Assembly: GCA_964462945.1 (NCBI GenBank)
Contig: CAYWZW010000065.1
Coordinates: 1 to 29,644 of the forward strand
Length of the DNA stretch: 29,644 bases
Source: GCA-020343675 sp964462945
GTDB lineage: Bacteria > Planctomycetota > Phycisphaerae > Sedimentisphaerales > Anaerobacaceae
Reading direction: 5' to 3'
This document shows positions 5,780-13,442 of the stretch, one piece after another; the first letter of the stretch is position 1; each line of letters starts with the position of its first letter. Under the pieces are notes generated by a model, which made no database searches, had not been told where the DNA came from, and saw nothing but the letters and a program-made list of their open reading frames with translations. The position numbers and the translations under genes were made by a program.

Positions 5780-6232
5780 TTAGCAAAGTCTGAATGTCCT
5801 GACGATCTGATCATATTCATCTTCTCTTGCTTCAAGGGAAGCGGTGACCACGTACTCCGTGCTTCGGAAGATCAGGAAGTAGTTCTTGAGGCGCATGGAG
5901 CCAGAAGGACATGGCACGTCAACAACCATTGTCGCGTGTGTCTTGCGCGCTACCTCAATGGTAGCCACTTCAACAACCCGATGTCCGTGTCGAGTTGCCA
6001 TTGCCGCCACGTTTTTCTGATGCTGGCTTACAGTGGGTTCGGGGGAAATGGGTCCCACAGCGAATTTGATTGAATCGTTGATGGGGCCGTAGAACTCGGG
6101 GCCGCCAGCCAAATAAGGTGAAGCGAACATCAACCGGAGTGGGATGCGGAAAAGACGGTGCAGTATCCCGGGGCACCTCCATCCGTCAGGAAGACTGATT
6201 TCGAAGGCCAGGCGCTTGTCTCGATACTTCAT
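5780..6232 (-). CDS. Unknown protein, PsbP/DcrB-like ending
   Basis: A 150-residue protein. It starts MKYRDKRLAFEISLPDGWRC, then has alternating strands (DSIKFAVGPI, HRVVEVATIEV, THATMVVDVPC, MRLKNYFLIF, TEYVVTASLE) and ends EDEYDQIVRTFRLC. The opening 'F-x-I-x-L-P-x-G-W' and the closing 'Y-D-x-I-V-x-T-F' are features of small PsbP/DcrB/Mog1-fold proteins, a guess from layout only. There is no signal peptide. The ATG at 6232 is chosen because the earlier frame start at 6274 lies inside the junction repeat; the ribosome site (AGAGAAG) is weak. It forms a two-gene cassette with the membrane protein downstream. Confidence 0.55.
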   Translation of the reverse strand: MKYRDKRLAFEISLPDGWRCPGILHRLFRIPLRLMFASPYLAGGPEFYGPINDSIKFAVGPISPEPTVSQHQKNVAAMATRHGHRVVEVATIEVARKTHATMVVDVPCPSGSMRLKNYFLIFRSTEYVVTASLEAREDEYDQIVRTFRLC

Positions 6233-6246
6233 CTTCTCTTTGCTCT

Positions 6247-6267
6247 GCCTAACAATAATTAGACTGA
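6247..6267 (-). repeat. Cassette-junction repeat 2
   Basis: Identical over 21 bases to 5069-5089. It ends in GTTAGGC on the minus strand and overlaps the last codons of the DUF2442 gene. The next minus-strand gene starts 15 bases further on. Together with copy 1 it defines a conserved junction sequence of the island. Confidence 0.6.
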
Positions 6268-6530
6268 TCTCCATGGGATGCAGGGTCCTGTCCTCCTGCC
6301 CCTATGACGCGCCAGTGAACCTCAATCGTGTCTGCCGACAAATCAGCGCCACACTCCCATTCGACGAAGTATCCACCGTTGGAGACCTTCGAAAACTCAC
6401 CGGGGTCGCGCAGGTCTTCAAACGCCTCATATTCCAGATAGGGACTGACATCAAAATTGCCGACGCGACCGTCATCTGCAACGATGGACAAGACCCAATT
6501 CGCTTGTGGACGCAGTTCTACAATCCTCAT
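6249..6530 (-). CDS. DUF2442 protein, partner of DUF4160
   Basis: A 93-residue protein. The DUF2442 core is visible as MRIVELRPQANWVLSIVADD, GRVGNFDVSPYLEYEAFEDL, then FSKVSNGGYFVEWECGADLS and ADTIE. DUF2442 proteins commonly follow DUF4160 genes and the pair is suspected to act as a toxin-antitoxin module; which partner is toxic is not established as far as I know. The start overlaps the DUF4160 stop (TAATG), so translation is coupled. The last residues (after about VHWRVIGA) run into the junction repeat and are unlikely to be conserved. It belongs to a different DUF2442 subgroup from the remnant at 3095-3271. Confidence 0.75.
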   Translation of the reverse strand: MRIVELRPQANWVLSIVADDGRVGNFDVSPYLEYEAFEDLRDPGEFSKVSNGGYFVEWECGADLSADTIEVHWRVIGAGGQDPASHGDQSNYC

Positions 6531-6799
6531 TAGTCAAGCCCTTTAATCGGAAACGGCTTCTTGCCATTGACAGCCAAGTCCCAGTCGGCGAGCAGATCTT
6601 CTCGATGAATCTCAATCCATGCGACGACCAGCTTGTGCTTGTTCAGTGGCAGCTCACCCGCCAGTAGCGTTCCGTCAAGGATTGAGTACACGCCCACTTT
6701 ACCCTGGTAGTCGGCATGGATGTGTGGCATATGATGTTTCTCGGCATCGCGAAAAAACATCCGAATGAGAATCCCGTAGAACATGGAGATAGTTGGCAT
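6530..6799 (-). CDS. DUF4160 protein
   Basis: An 89-residue protein with the family hallmark: MPTISMFYGILIRMFFRDAE, then HHMPHIHADYQGKVGVYSI, GELPLNKHKLVVAWIEIHRE and DLLADWDLA. The His-rich PHIHADY motif and the 'I-x-M' opening identify DUF4160, usually about 80-90 residues long. The ATG at 6799 fits the family start and has AAGGA 9 bases upstream; a longer frame to 7183 is not supported. It is driven by promoter P2 at 6881-6909, with a 5' UTR of about 75 bases. It sits in one cassette with DUF2442. The biochemical function of the family is unknown to me. Confidence 0.8.
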   Translation of the reverse strand: MPTISMFYGILIRMFFRDAEKHHMPHIHADYQGKVGVYSILDGTLLAGELPLNKHKLVVAWIEIHREDLLADWDLAVNGKKPFPIKGLD

Positions 6800-6880
6800 T
6801 CCGTCCGTTCCTTTGTTATCCGGCATCGTGCCTCTCACCTGCCACTGCCGACATCCAATTTCCTTTTGTCCGACGCATCG

Positions 6881-6909
6881 ATGATAACACTCCACATAGG
6901 CCAATGCAA
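6881..6909 (-). promoter_or_regulatory. Conserved cassette promoter P2
   Basis: TTGCAT at 6909-6904, a 17-base spacer and TATCAT at 6886-6881 on the minus strand, upstream of DUF4160. It is a diverged copy of P1 (5367-5395); hexamers, spacing and the distance to a downstream GGATGT block are all kept. Confidence 0.6.
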
Positions 6910-6969
6910 CAGAATCGGCAAAAAAAATGGTCACGTCCAGGGCACGAGTTGGAGGATACGGGTTTTCTC

Positions 6970-7003
6970 GGCCAACGGCTGGCCGGGAGGCGGCCTTTAG
7001 GCC
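6970..7003 (-). repeat. Palindrome after the CAAX protease gene, possible attC remnant
   Basis: The minus strand starts GGCCTAAAGGCCG, and after a short loop CGGCC pairs back, ending in GTTGGCC at 6976-6970. It lies just downstream of the CAAX protease stop. The bases that follow (GTTGGCCGAGAAAAC) resemble the end of site A (GTTGGCCGAAGAAAC). At 34 bp it is too short for a full attC. Confidence 0.35.
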
Positions 7004-7008
7004 GTGTA

Positions 7009-7716
7009 TTATGTGCCGAATCGTTCGGCGTAGAATTTCAATAGCCAAAGCATGAGCCAGGGTTCGATGATAGCGTTGATGAGGCCGTGGCAAATCAATG
7101 GTCCCGTGAGGCTCCGGTTCCCATAGATGTACAGCGCACCCAAGCCGATTCCAAGCGTTACCGTACACAAGACGCCCCACCATCCGAAGCCGATATGAAG
7201 CAAGCCAAAGGTCAGCGCCGATAGTGCAATCTGAGATACATTACTCATTCCAGCTTTTTGCAGGCGGGCCAGCAAGTAGCCGCGAAAGATAACCTCCTCA
7301 ACAAATGCGCCGAACAGGCCGGCAATCACGCCCCACAGTTTCAGCAGGCTGAATTCAAACATGTTTGCCCGCACTTCGGGGATCTGAGCGGTATATAGCG
7401 AATAGGCCGCCGCCGCGATGACGGCAAGAAAGACGATTCGGGCTGACGTGGGTGCCAGCCATCCGCACGCACGTATCGAGAGCTGCCGGCGGCGGAAGTA
7501 TGCGCTGGCCATCCAGAGCGCCAATGCCTCGGCAATAACAACGCCAAGAAGAGAGACGGCGGTTCCGGGACGCAAACTCAGCCGTACTCCTGCGGCGGAA
7601 AAGAGGATCGGCGGAAGAATGGTGAACGCCGTCGCGAGGACGTAGTAAATGTAGAGTACACCTATTGCCTCAATAATGACGCGCCGCCGCGATAAGCCAG
7701 GATTTGCCTGCTCCAT
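7009..7716 (-). CDS. CPBP-family (CAAX/Abi) intramembrane metalloprotease
   Basis: A 235-residue integral membrane protein with about seven to eight helices. The three family motifs are present: FVEEVIFRGYL (EExxxR, with the catalytic Glu pair), FGLLHIG (motif 2 His) and ICHGLINAI (motif 3 His/Asn). Bacterial members include bacteriocin-immunity and abortive-infection proteins; the substrate here is unknown. The ATG at 7716 has an AAGGA ribosome site 8 bases upstream. The gene is the first of the same-direction cassette-like genes and is preceded by the diverged junction repeat at 7734-7754. Confidence 0.85.
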   Translation of the reverse strand: MEQANPGLSRRRVIIEAIGVLYIYYVLATAFTILPPILFSAAGVRLSLRPGTAVSLLGVVIAEALALWMASAYFRRRQLSIRACGWLAPTSARIVFLAVIAAAAYSLYTAQIPEVRANMFEFSLLKLWGVIAGLFGAFVEEVIFRGYLLARLQKAGMSNVSQIALSALTFGLLHIGFGWWGVLCTVTLGIGLGALYIYGNRSLTGPLICHGLINAIIEPWLMLWLLKFYAERFGT

Positions 7717-7733
7717 CGGTTCAGTCCTTATGT

Positions 7734-7754
7734 ACCTGATAATAATCTGACTGA
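7734..7754 (-). repeat. Cassette-junction repeat 3 (diverged)
   Basis: It matches copies 1 and 2 at 16 of 21 positions by eye (shared AATAAT and GACTGA blocks). The GTTAGGC end has changed to ATCAGGT. It lies just before the CAAX protease gene and may mark the proximal border of the array. Confidence 0.4.
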
Positions 7755-7783
7755 TTCAAGAGAGTAATAGTCCCACACCTTCG

Positions 7784-8845
7784 CTACGCGTATCGCCAGT
7801 CTCGCTCAAGCCACACGTATTCCTCGCTATCGACAGGGGTTCCGGCGATTTTTTCGAGTCTTTTCCACTGGTCCGGCGAGAGCTTCGTCCACGAGGCGCT
7901 GAAGTTCTCCTTGGTCTGCTCGATGGTGTGAACGCCGCAGGTGCAGATATCGACCAGCTTGTTCTCTAACACGAATGCGATCATGTCGCGGGGCAGGCCG
8001 GCGTCGGGGCCTTTAAGATCCCGCTTTTCGAAAAGAGCCCCTCTGGAAAAGGGCTTGATGGTAATAACGCCGAGTTTCTTTTTCTTAGCCGCGGGAAGTA
8101 TCTTTTCCGCGGCGCGGTGCCGGATGTTGTAGGGAATCGAGCAAATGTCGAAATAGTCGCCGAACTTGTCAAACGCCTCTAAGAACAGCTCGGGCGTGAA
8201 GTGGCAGCCGAATCCGGTGAAGCGGATCTTGCCCTGCTGCTTGAGTTTGTCGAGTGCTTCGATGGAATAGGACATGTCCCAGTAGCCGGACTGCGGCGTA
8301 TCATCTTCGGTATTGCACAGCAGGCACAAATCGACGCGGTCCGTCTGCCACAGCTTCAGGCGGTCGTCCGTCCACTTGTATATTTCCTGCTTGTCCGCTT
8401 CGATTCCCTTCATCTTATGCGAGACGCGAATAGAGATGATGACGCGGTCTCTTGCCTTGAGTCTCTTGATTGCTTCGCCGGGCGTGCTGGATTCTTCCAT
8501 CGCCGTGCATGAATCGAGGAAATTCACGCCCATATCCAGTCCCGCGCCAATCATCCGGACAGCTTCATCGACGGTGGGTCTGCGATGTCCTCCCTTGCCG
8601 TCGGGCACTTGCTTGTACGCCCAACTGTGACCTCCGAATCCGATTTCCGAGACGCTCAGGCCGGTCTTGCCGAGCACGCGCTGCTTGACTTTGTGGATAG
8701 TTGCCTGCGATGCTCCGGCCGCAAGTGAATTGTTCAGCAGCGGCGCTGCCATCCCGCCCGCTACGGCGCCGAGTCCGATTTTCTTGAGGAATCCTCTTCG
8801 CGTCGAATCGCTTTCGGTTTGATGTTCGGAAAAGTGACCGTTCAT
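7784..8845 (-). CDS. Tat-exported aldo/keto reductase-fold protein with altered active site
   Basis: A 353-residue protein. A twin-arginine signal (STRRGFLKKIG, Arg16-Arg17, then a hydrophobic stretch to about residue 44) predicts export of a folded protein. The rest follows the AKR barrel: QRVLGKTGLSVSEIGFGG, then AGLDMGVNFLDSCTA, RVDLCLLCNTED, IRFTGFGCHF, and ICTCGVHTIEQTKEN. The usual catalytic tetrad Asp-Tyr-Lys-His appears as Asp111, Met116, Arg140 and a Cys where His is expected, so it may not be a normal NADPH reductase. Related Tat-AKR proteins are common in Planctomycetota, where their role is uncertain. The start has GGGAGG 7-8 bases upstream. It is probably monocistronic. Confidence 0.8.
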   Translation of the reverse strand: MNGHFSEHQTESDSTRRGFLKKIGLGAVAGGMAAPLLNNSLAAGASQATIHKVKQRVLGKTGLSVSEIGFGGHSWAYKQVPDGKGGHRRPTVDEAVRMIGAGLDMGVNFLDSCTAMEESSTPGEAIKRLKARDRVIISIRVSHKMKGIEADKQEIYKWTDDRLKLWQTDRVDLCLLCNTEDDTPQSGYWDMSYSIEALDKLKQQGKIRFTGFGCHFTPELFLEAFDKFGDYFDICSIPYNIRHRAAEKILPAAKKKKLGVITIKPFSRGALFEKRDLKGPDAGLPRDMIAFVLENKLVDICTCGVHTIEQTKENFSASWTKLSPDQWKRLEKIAGTPVDSEEYVWLERDWRYA

Positions 8846-9090
8846 TCTGTATCCTCCCGGAATTTCTCAAGTATGGAGATTCAACGCATCGTGTTTCACT
8901 AACCGCGCGTTTTGAACTTCCGGCCATATCCTACCCTTTTTGCCCGTGGGTCGCAAAGAATTCTCCGGCCAAATGGATCTTACGGGTGTGGTCGACGTTT
9001 GGTGGCGGATTGCGTTTTATTCTTGGCGTTTGTCTTTTCTGCCTAAGGCACGCCTAAGGCGGACCGGAGGCCGAAGGCCGGAGTGGAGAA

Positions 9091-9165
9091 ATCTGGCTGC
9101 GAAGGATAGGCACGCCCCATCCGCAGCCAGATGTCTCGACTGCGCTGCGCTCCGCTCGACATGAC
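9091..9165. repeat. Palindromic repeat in the 395-bp gap between AKR and GH2 genes
   Basis: ATCTGGCTGCG at 9091-9101 pairs with CGCAGCCAGAT at 9122-9132. A second palindrome (CGACTGCGCTGCGCTCCGCTCG) follows to about 9165. Such GC-rich hairpin sets resemble dispersed REP-like elements. The rest of 8846-9241 shows two GGC-rich mini-repeats (near 9045-9080) and no gene. Confidence 0.5.
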
Positions 9166-9241
9166 AAGACTCGCGCCTGATAGATTTGCCAAAGCTGCAT
9201 GAATCCTCCCCCCATATTCCGACCGCACCAAGTCTTGCGGC

Positions 9242-11812
9242 TCAACCTTTTAGATTCCATCCGCTGACAGTCAGGACGGTTTCTTCATTTGTGGCGGGCA
9301 ATACAGCCTCGATGTTTCTTGTTTCACCGGGCAGCAGGCTGACGTAATTGTCTTCCCAGAAGACCGGCACGATGGCCTCGCCGCTTTTTGCGGCGATTTT
9401 AAACTCTATGAAGAATGCAATGGTTTCGCTCGCGTTGTTCAGTCTGGCTGCTACGGTCTTGCCTTGACCGCGCATTTTACAGGTATGCTCGACGTTAACT
9501 GTCGCAGCCGGCAGTGAATTCAGCGCCGCGAAGCCTGCGAACTGCCTGCTGGGCGTGTAGTAGGGCCAGGGCTCGACTTTGGCTTCGTAATTCAGGACAT
9601 CGGGCCTGGTTGACAGCCAGTAAAAGTTGTTTACGATTTCCCTGTTCAGTTGATCATAAAGTCTAAGGTCGAGAAAATACGCTGTGCTTATGGTATCCAA
9701 TTCGGGCAGCTCGAAGATTTTGGTGGATGACTCGGGTTCGGCACGAATGTCAAGTGTCTTGTTCACGACTTCTTTGGAGCTGATGTCCAGAATCCGAATT
9801 ATCGCCTTGAGATTCCTGATGGCCTCAAATCGGTCATTGACGATGTAGATGGCGCGATTGCCATAGTTGTAAAGCAAATGCACGGGCTCGCAGGCCTTCC
9901 TGGCGGCGTAGAACGCTCCGGTCGGCATAAGATACTTGTCATACAACTGCCAGTACATTTTCGGCCAGGCGGCGTTGAGCATCCACTGGACGATTCCCGT
10001 TGCCGTGCCGCGGTTGGCTCGGAACGCTTCGAACATCGGCCGCATCAATTCGTAATTCAGGACCTGTGCTTTTCGGGCGAATTGCTCGACGTTGTCGGGC
10101 TTGCCGTAACGCCTCTGGATAGCTTGCTGGTATCGGTTCAGGTTGTTGAATTCATTTAATCCGCAGTGGAATTCCCAGAATTCATCAACGGGCCAGAGGT
10201 GCTCTTGTGGGATCATCTTCCGGATGCTTTCCAGCACGGGAACCGCCTCACCGGGTGATGTCTCCGTGTTGAAACCGTAGGCTCCGCCGCGTTGGGTGTC
10301 GGTGTACCAGTAGATGGGCGGCGTGTAAGCGTATGGCCCCAACATTTTAACGCCGGCCGGGCCGCTGGTGTCACTGACGATCACGTCCTTTCCGATGATT
10401 CGCTGCTCGCTCCCGACGCCGCCGGTGGAGGCCAGGTAGGGGCGCGAAGGGTCGTATTTGCGGAATGTCTCGATGTATTTTCGCTCTAACTGCGGCTTCG
10501 GAACCTTGTCGCTGGCCACGGCCCAGACGAAGATGCTTGGGTGGTTTCTCAGCCACAGGACCTGGTCCTGCCACGAGTGAGCAACCAGTTCGATATCCTG
10601 CGGTGAAACAACGCCGCCGTAGCGCTCGTCCACCGGTTTTCCCAAATATTGCTCATGTTCCCAGTGGCAGCTCCAGCCGACCATCATCAGGATGCCGTAC
10701 CGGTCGCACAAATCATAAAGCGTATGATCCTTTCCCCAGATGCCTTCCAGGCGGATGGCGTTCAGGTTTAGATGTCTTACGTATTGCAATTGGGCATCGA
10801 TTGTTTCGGGCGTGTCGGCGAGGAACAGGTCATCCGTCCATCCAGCCGCCTTGATGAGGATTTTTTTGCCGTTGACCTTGAATCCTTTGTGGCCGTTCTC
10901 GTTAGTGTAATCTTCCATTTTACGAATTCCGAATCGCATGTCGGCCGCGTCACAGACCTTGTCATCTGCAATGAATCTCAGGTGCAGATCATATAACTCC
11001 GGCGTGCCCATGCTGTGCGGCCACCAGACTCTGGGTCTTGTGATTTTCAGATCCGCGAGCTGTACGGTTTTTCGCTCTTGCGGGTCAATGTTTACAGCTT
11101 CACTGAATCTTGTCGATTCAATTTTTCCCTCAAGAGTTCCTGATACAGTGCCCTTCGTGTGGTTGGCCAATTCGGCCGTGATTGTCAACCCGGATTCGTC
11201 GAGCGTTTCGGCGTTCAGGTCCGTCTGAACAAATGGGTTTTCTATCGAGATGCCCCTGCAGAAGCGCAATCTTACGGTGCGGAAGATGCCCATGTTGCGG
11301 TCGGGCGGCGGGGGGTTCCAATCGACGAAACCCGTGGAAAAATCACCCGGCTGCGGAGGGATGACCTCCACAGCCAGCACATTTACGCCTTCGGAAACGA
11401 GCTTCGAAACGTCAAATTGAAATCGGCGAAAGGCGCCCTTGACTTGGCTCGAAACTGCAACCCGGCGGCCGTTGAGCCAGACGTTCGCGCTGTAATTTAC
11501 GCCGTCAAATTCAAGCAGCACGGTTCCGGCCGCGTCCTGCGCCGACAGTTGGAATTGTGTTCGATACCACCACGGCTTGCTGAACGGCTCGCTTGAGATA
11601 CTCTTTAGATTCATGCCGAAGTAAGGGTTCTGATGGACCCCATTCTCGACCAGAGCGGCCAGAACCGTTGACGGCACGGATGTCGGATACCATCCGCACG
11701 TATCAAAGTCCGGCCGGGAGATTTCCTCCGGCGTCCCCTTCACTTCAAAGGAGGCCTGAATCTTCCAGCCGCGCCAAAGCGGCCTATCGTACTGAGAATC
11801 GCGCCTGTTCAT
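9242..11812 (-). CDS. Glycoside hydrolase family 2, exo-beta-D-glucosaminidase-like
   Basis: An 856-residue protein. N-terminal sugar-binding jelly roll (about 5-190: PLWRGWKIQASFEV, PWWYRTQFQLS, LEFDGVNYSANVWLNG), Ig-like domain (about 195-300), TIM barrel (about 300-640) and C-terminal beta domains. The acid/base position in NHPSIFVWAVASDK is Asp435, not the Glu of ordinary GH2 enzymes. The likely nucleophile is Glu517 in GFNTETSPG. An Asp/Glu pair of this type is known in exo-beta-glucosaminidases (CsxA group), which remove glucosamine from chitosan ends; mannosidase-like activity is an alternative. There is no signal peptide, so it acts inside the cell unless the start is mis-set. The ATG at 11812 is chosen by fit to the domain; a start 14 codons upstream is possible. 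It is divergent from the DegT gene. Confidence 0.8.
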   Translation of the reverse strand: MNRRDSQYDRPLWRGWKIQASFEVKGTPEEISRPDFDTCGWYPTSVPSTVLAALVENGVHQNPYFGMNLKSISSEPFSKPWWYRTQFQLSAQDAAGTVLLEFDGVNYSANVWLNGRRVAVSSQVKGAFRRFQFDVSKLVSEGVNVLAVEVIPPQPGDFSTGFVDWNPPPPDRNMGIFRTVRLRFCRGISIENPFVQTDLNAETLDESGLTITAELANHTKGTVSGTLEGKIESTRFSEAVNIDPQERKTVQLADLKITRPRVWWPHSMGTPELYDLHLRFIADDKVCDAADMRFGIRKMEDYTNENGHKGFKVNGKKILIKAAGWTDDLFLADTPETIDAQLQYVRHLNLNAIRLEGIWGKDHTLYDLCDRYGILMMVGWSCHWEHEQYLGKPVDERYGGVVSPQDIELVAHSWQDQVLWLRNHPSIFVWAVASDKVPKPQLERKYIETFRKYDPSRPYLASTGGVGSEQRIIGKDVIVSDTSGPAGVKMLGPYAYTPPIYWYTDTQRGGAYGFNTETSPGEAVPVLESIRKMIPQEHLWPVDEFWEFHCGLNEFNNLNRYQQAIQRRYGKPDNVEQFARKAQVLNYELMRPMFEAFRANRGTATGIVQWMLNAAWPKMYWQLYDKYLMPTGAFYAARKACEPVHLLYNYGNRAIYIVNDRFEAIRNLKAIIRILDISSKEVVNKTLDIRAEPESSTKIFELPELDTISTAYFLDLRLYDQLNREIVNNFYWLSTRPDVLNYEAKVEPWPYYTPSRQFAGFAALNSLPAATVNVEHTCKMRGQGKTVAARLNNASETIAFFIEFKIAAKSGEAIVPVFWEDNYVSLLPGETRNIEAVLPATNEETVLTVSGWNLKG

Positions 11813-11920
11813 AATCCGGCCATTGATGGTATCGAACAGCAGGCATAGTTGCAACGCTCAGATAAGTTTGCTATTGTGATGCCGCCGGCGCTTCGCAAAA
11901 GCAAAGAAAGGAACGACAGT

Positions 11921-13201
11921 ATGAGCAAGTTAGCCATCAAAGGCGGCAGGCCCCTGCGGGTTGTAAAGAAGAATCCCTGGCCCAAGTGGCCCGTCTGGGA
12001 CAAAAAAGAGGAGAAAGGCCTGCTTGAAGTTCTACGAAGCGGCGTCTGGTCGTATAACGGCCCGAAGGAGATGGAATTCAACGGGGCCTTTGCAAAATTC
12101 ATAGGGACTAAATACGCCCTGTCGGTCGCCAATGGGACCGTCAGCCTCCAGCTTGCCTTGGAGGCTTGCGGGATTGGACTCGGTGACGAGGTCATTGTGC
12201 CCGGGCTGACCTGGCAGGCGACGGCGGGGGCGGTGCTGGATGTGAACGCCGTTCCTATTATTGTTGATGTCTGCGAAGATACGTGGTGCATCGACCCGGC
12301 CCAGGTCGAAGAGGCGATTACTGCCCGAACCAGGGCGATTATTCCCGTGCATCTTTATGGATGTCTGGCCGATATGGACGCGATTATGAAGATCGCACGC
12401 AAACGCCACCTGCGGGTGATTGAAGACTGTGCGCACAAGCACGGAGGGGAGTGGAAAGGGAAAAAGGCCGGCAGTATCGGCGATGCGGGCAGTTTCAGCT
12501 TTCAGCTCTCGAAGCTCATGACCGCCGGAGAAGGTGGGGCTCTGACGACGAGCGACCCGCAGCTTGCGGAGAAGCTCGACGCTCTTCGCAACTGCGGCAG
12601 GCGACCCGAGCAGGAAGGGGCCGCGGACAAGGGCGCGGGCATCTATGGCGACGAGGGCAACTTCATCCAGTCGGGCAACTACCGCATGACGGAATTCCAG
12701 GCCGCCCTGCTGACCGAATCCCTGCGGCGGCTGCCTCGCGACAACAAAATCCGCGAGAAGAACGCAACTTACTTCAACTCCCGGCTTGCCGGACTCCCCG
12801 GCGTGCAGCCGATGCGGCGTGACAGGAGAGAAACGATGGGGGCTTATTACAATTTCTCCTTCCGGTACAACAAGGACGAATTCAAGGGCCTCGATGTGAC
12901 AACCTTCAGAGAGGCGCTGGCCAAAGAGCTGGGTTGCGGCGTGGAGGCCAGCTATGAGCCTCTGAATGCGTGTGCCTTATATACGCCCCATACGAAGCCG
13001 TGGCGGTACAAGCTCAATGAAAAACACTGGAAACAGATCGATCCTGCCCGATTCGATTTGCCGGTTTGCCGCAGGGTCCACCACGCCGAATCGGTGTGTT
13101 TTCATCATACCGTATTGATGGGGACTAAAGCGGACATGGACCTGATCCTCGAAGCGATTCAGAAGATATACGACAACGCCGACGATCTGAGACGCACGTG
13201 A
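11921..13201 (+). CDS. DegT/DnrJ/EryC1/StrS-family PLP aminotransferase
   Basis: A 426-residue type I fold PLP enzyme. Visible features are SGVWSYNGPKEMEFN, the phosphate-binding ANGTVSLQLALEA, VIEDCAHKHGGEW (Asp that binds the PLP ring), and SFSFQLSKLMTAGEGGA with Lys198 as the PLP lysine. The family makes amino sugars and amino cyclitols; the QxSKxxTAGEGG form resembles inosose/AHBA-type members, so scyllo-inosose or a keto-sugar is a possible substrate. The start ATG at 11921 has AAAGGA 8 bases upstream; an in-frame extension to 11849 would overlap the divergent GH2 leader. Only 4 bases separate its stop from the convergent gene's stop. It probably supplies or salvages an amino sugar, consistent with the neighbouring glucosaminidase-like enzyme. 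Confidence 0.8.
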   Translation: MSKLAIKGGRPLRVVKKNPWPKWPVWDKKEEKGLLEVLRSGVWSYNGPKEMEFNGAFAKFIGTKYALSVANGTVSLQLALEACGIGLGDEVIVPGLTWQATAGAVLDVNAVPIIVDVCEDTWCIDPAQVEEAITARTRAIIPVHLYGCLADMDAIMKIARKRHLRVIEDCAHKHGGEWKGKKAGSIGDAGSFSFQLSKLMTAGEGGALTTSDPQLAEKLDALRNCGRRPEQEGAADKGAGIYGDEGNFIQSGNYRMTEFQAALLTESLRRLPRDNKIREKNATYFNSRLAGLPGVQPMRRDRRETMGAYYNFSFRYNKDEFKGLDVTTFREALAKELGCGVEASYEPLNACALYTPHTKPWRYKLNEKHWKQIDPARFDLPVCRRVHHAESVCFHHTVLMGTKADMDLILEAIQKIYDNADDLRRT

Positions 13202-13205
13202 AGAA

Positions 13206-13430
13206 TCACTTCGATCTTTTGATGCGCCGGCCCTTGTAGATCATCGCCGCGCCGATCCCGCCAATGACGGCCCCCGCCCCGAGGTTCGTCAGTTTGCCAA
13301 TCCCTGTCTCGGTGAAGAAGATCGACACAAGGACCACCAGGCCGAAGAAGACCAGGAAGGTCCCCAGCGCCCTATTGATTTGCGTGTCATGGAGCACTCG
13401 CGGATCGTCGTGGTTCGGAGATTCCGTCAT
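13206..13430 (-). CDS. Small two-helix membrane protein downstream of the SSS symporter
   Basis: A 74-residue protein with helices at about 21-41 (LGTFLVFFGLVVLVSIFF) and 46-66 (KLTNLGAGAVIGGIGAAMIY), an acidic, polar N-terminus and a basic C-terminal tail (KGRRIKRSK) that should lie in the cytoplasm. It is the last gene of a three-gene operon. No named family is recognised. It could be an accessory subunit of the transporter, inferred from position only. Confidence 0.6.
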   Translation of the reverse strand: MTESPNHDDPRVLHDTQINRALGTFLVFFGLVVLVSIFFTETGIGKLTNLGAGAVIGGIGAAMIYKGRRIKRSK

Positions 13431-13442
13431 AGCAGTTCTCTG

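Noticed and set aside
2440..7760. CRISPR array or prophage explanation for the repeats
   Set aside because: Repeats are not evenly spaced and have no spacers; no phage structural genes are present.
13201..13206. Terminator between the convergent DegT and membrane-protein genes
   Set aside because: Only 4 bases separate the stops and no hairpin with a T-run is present.
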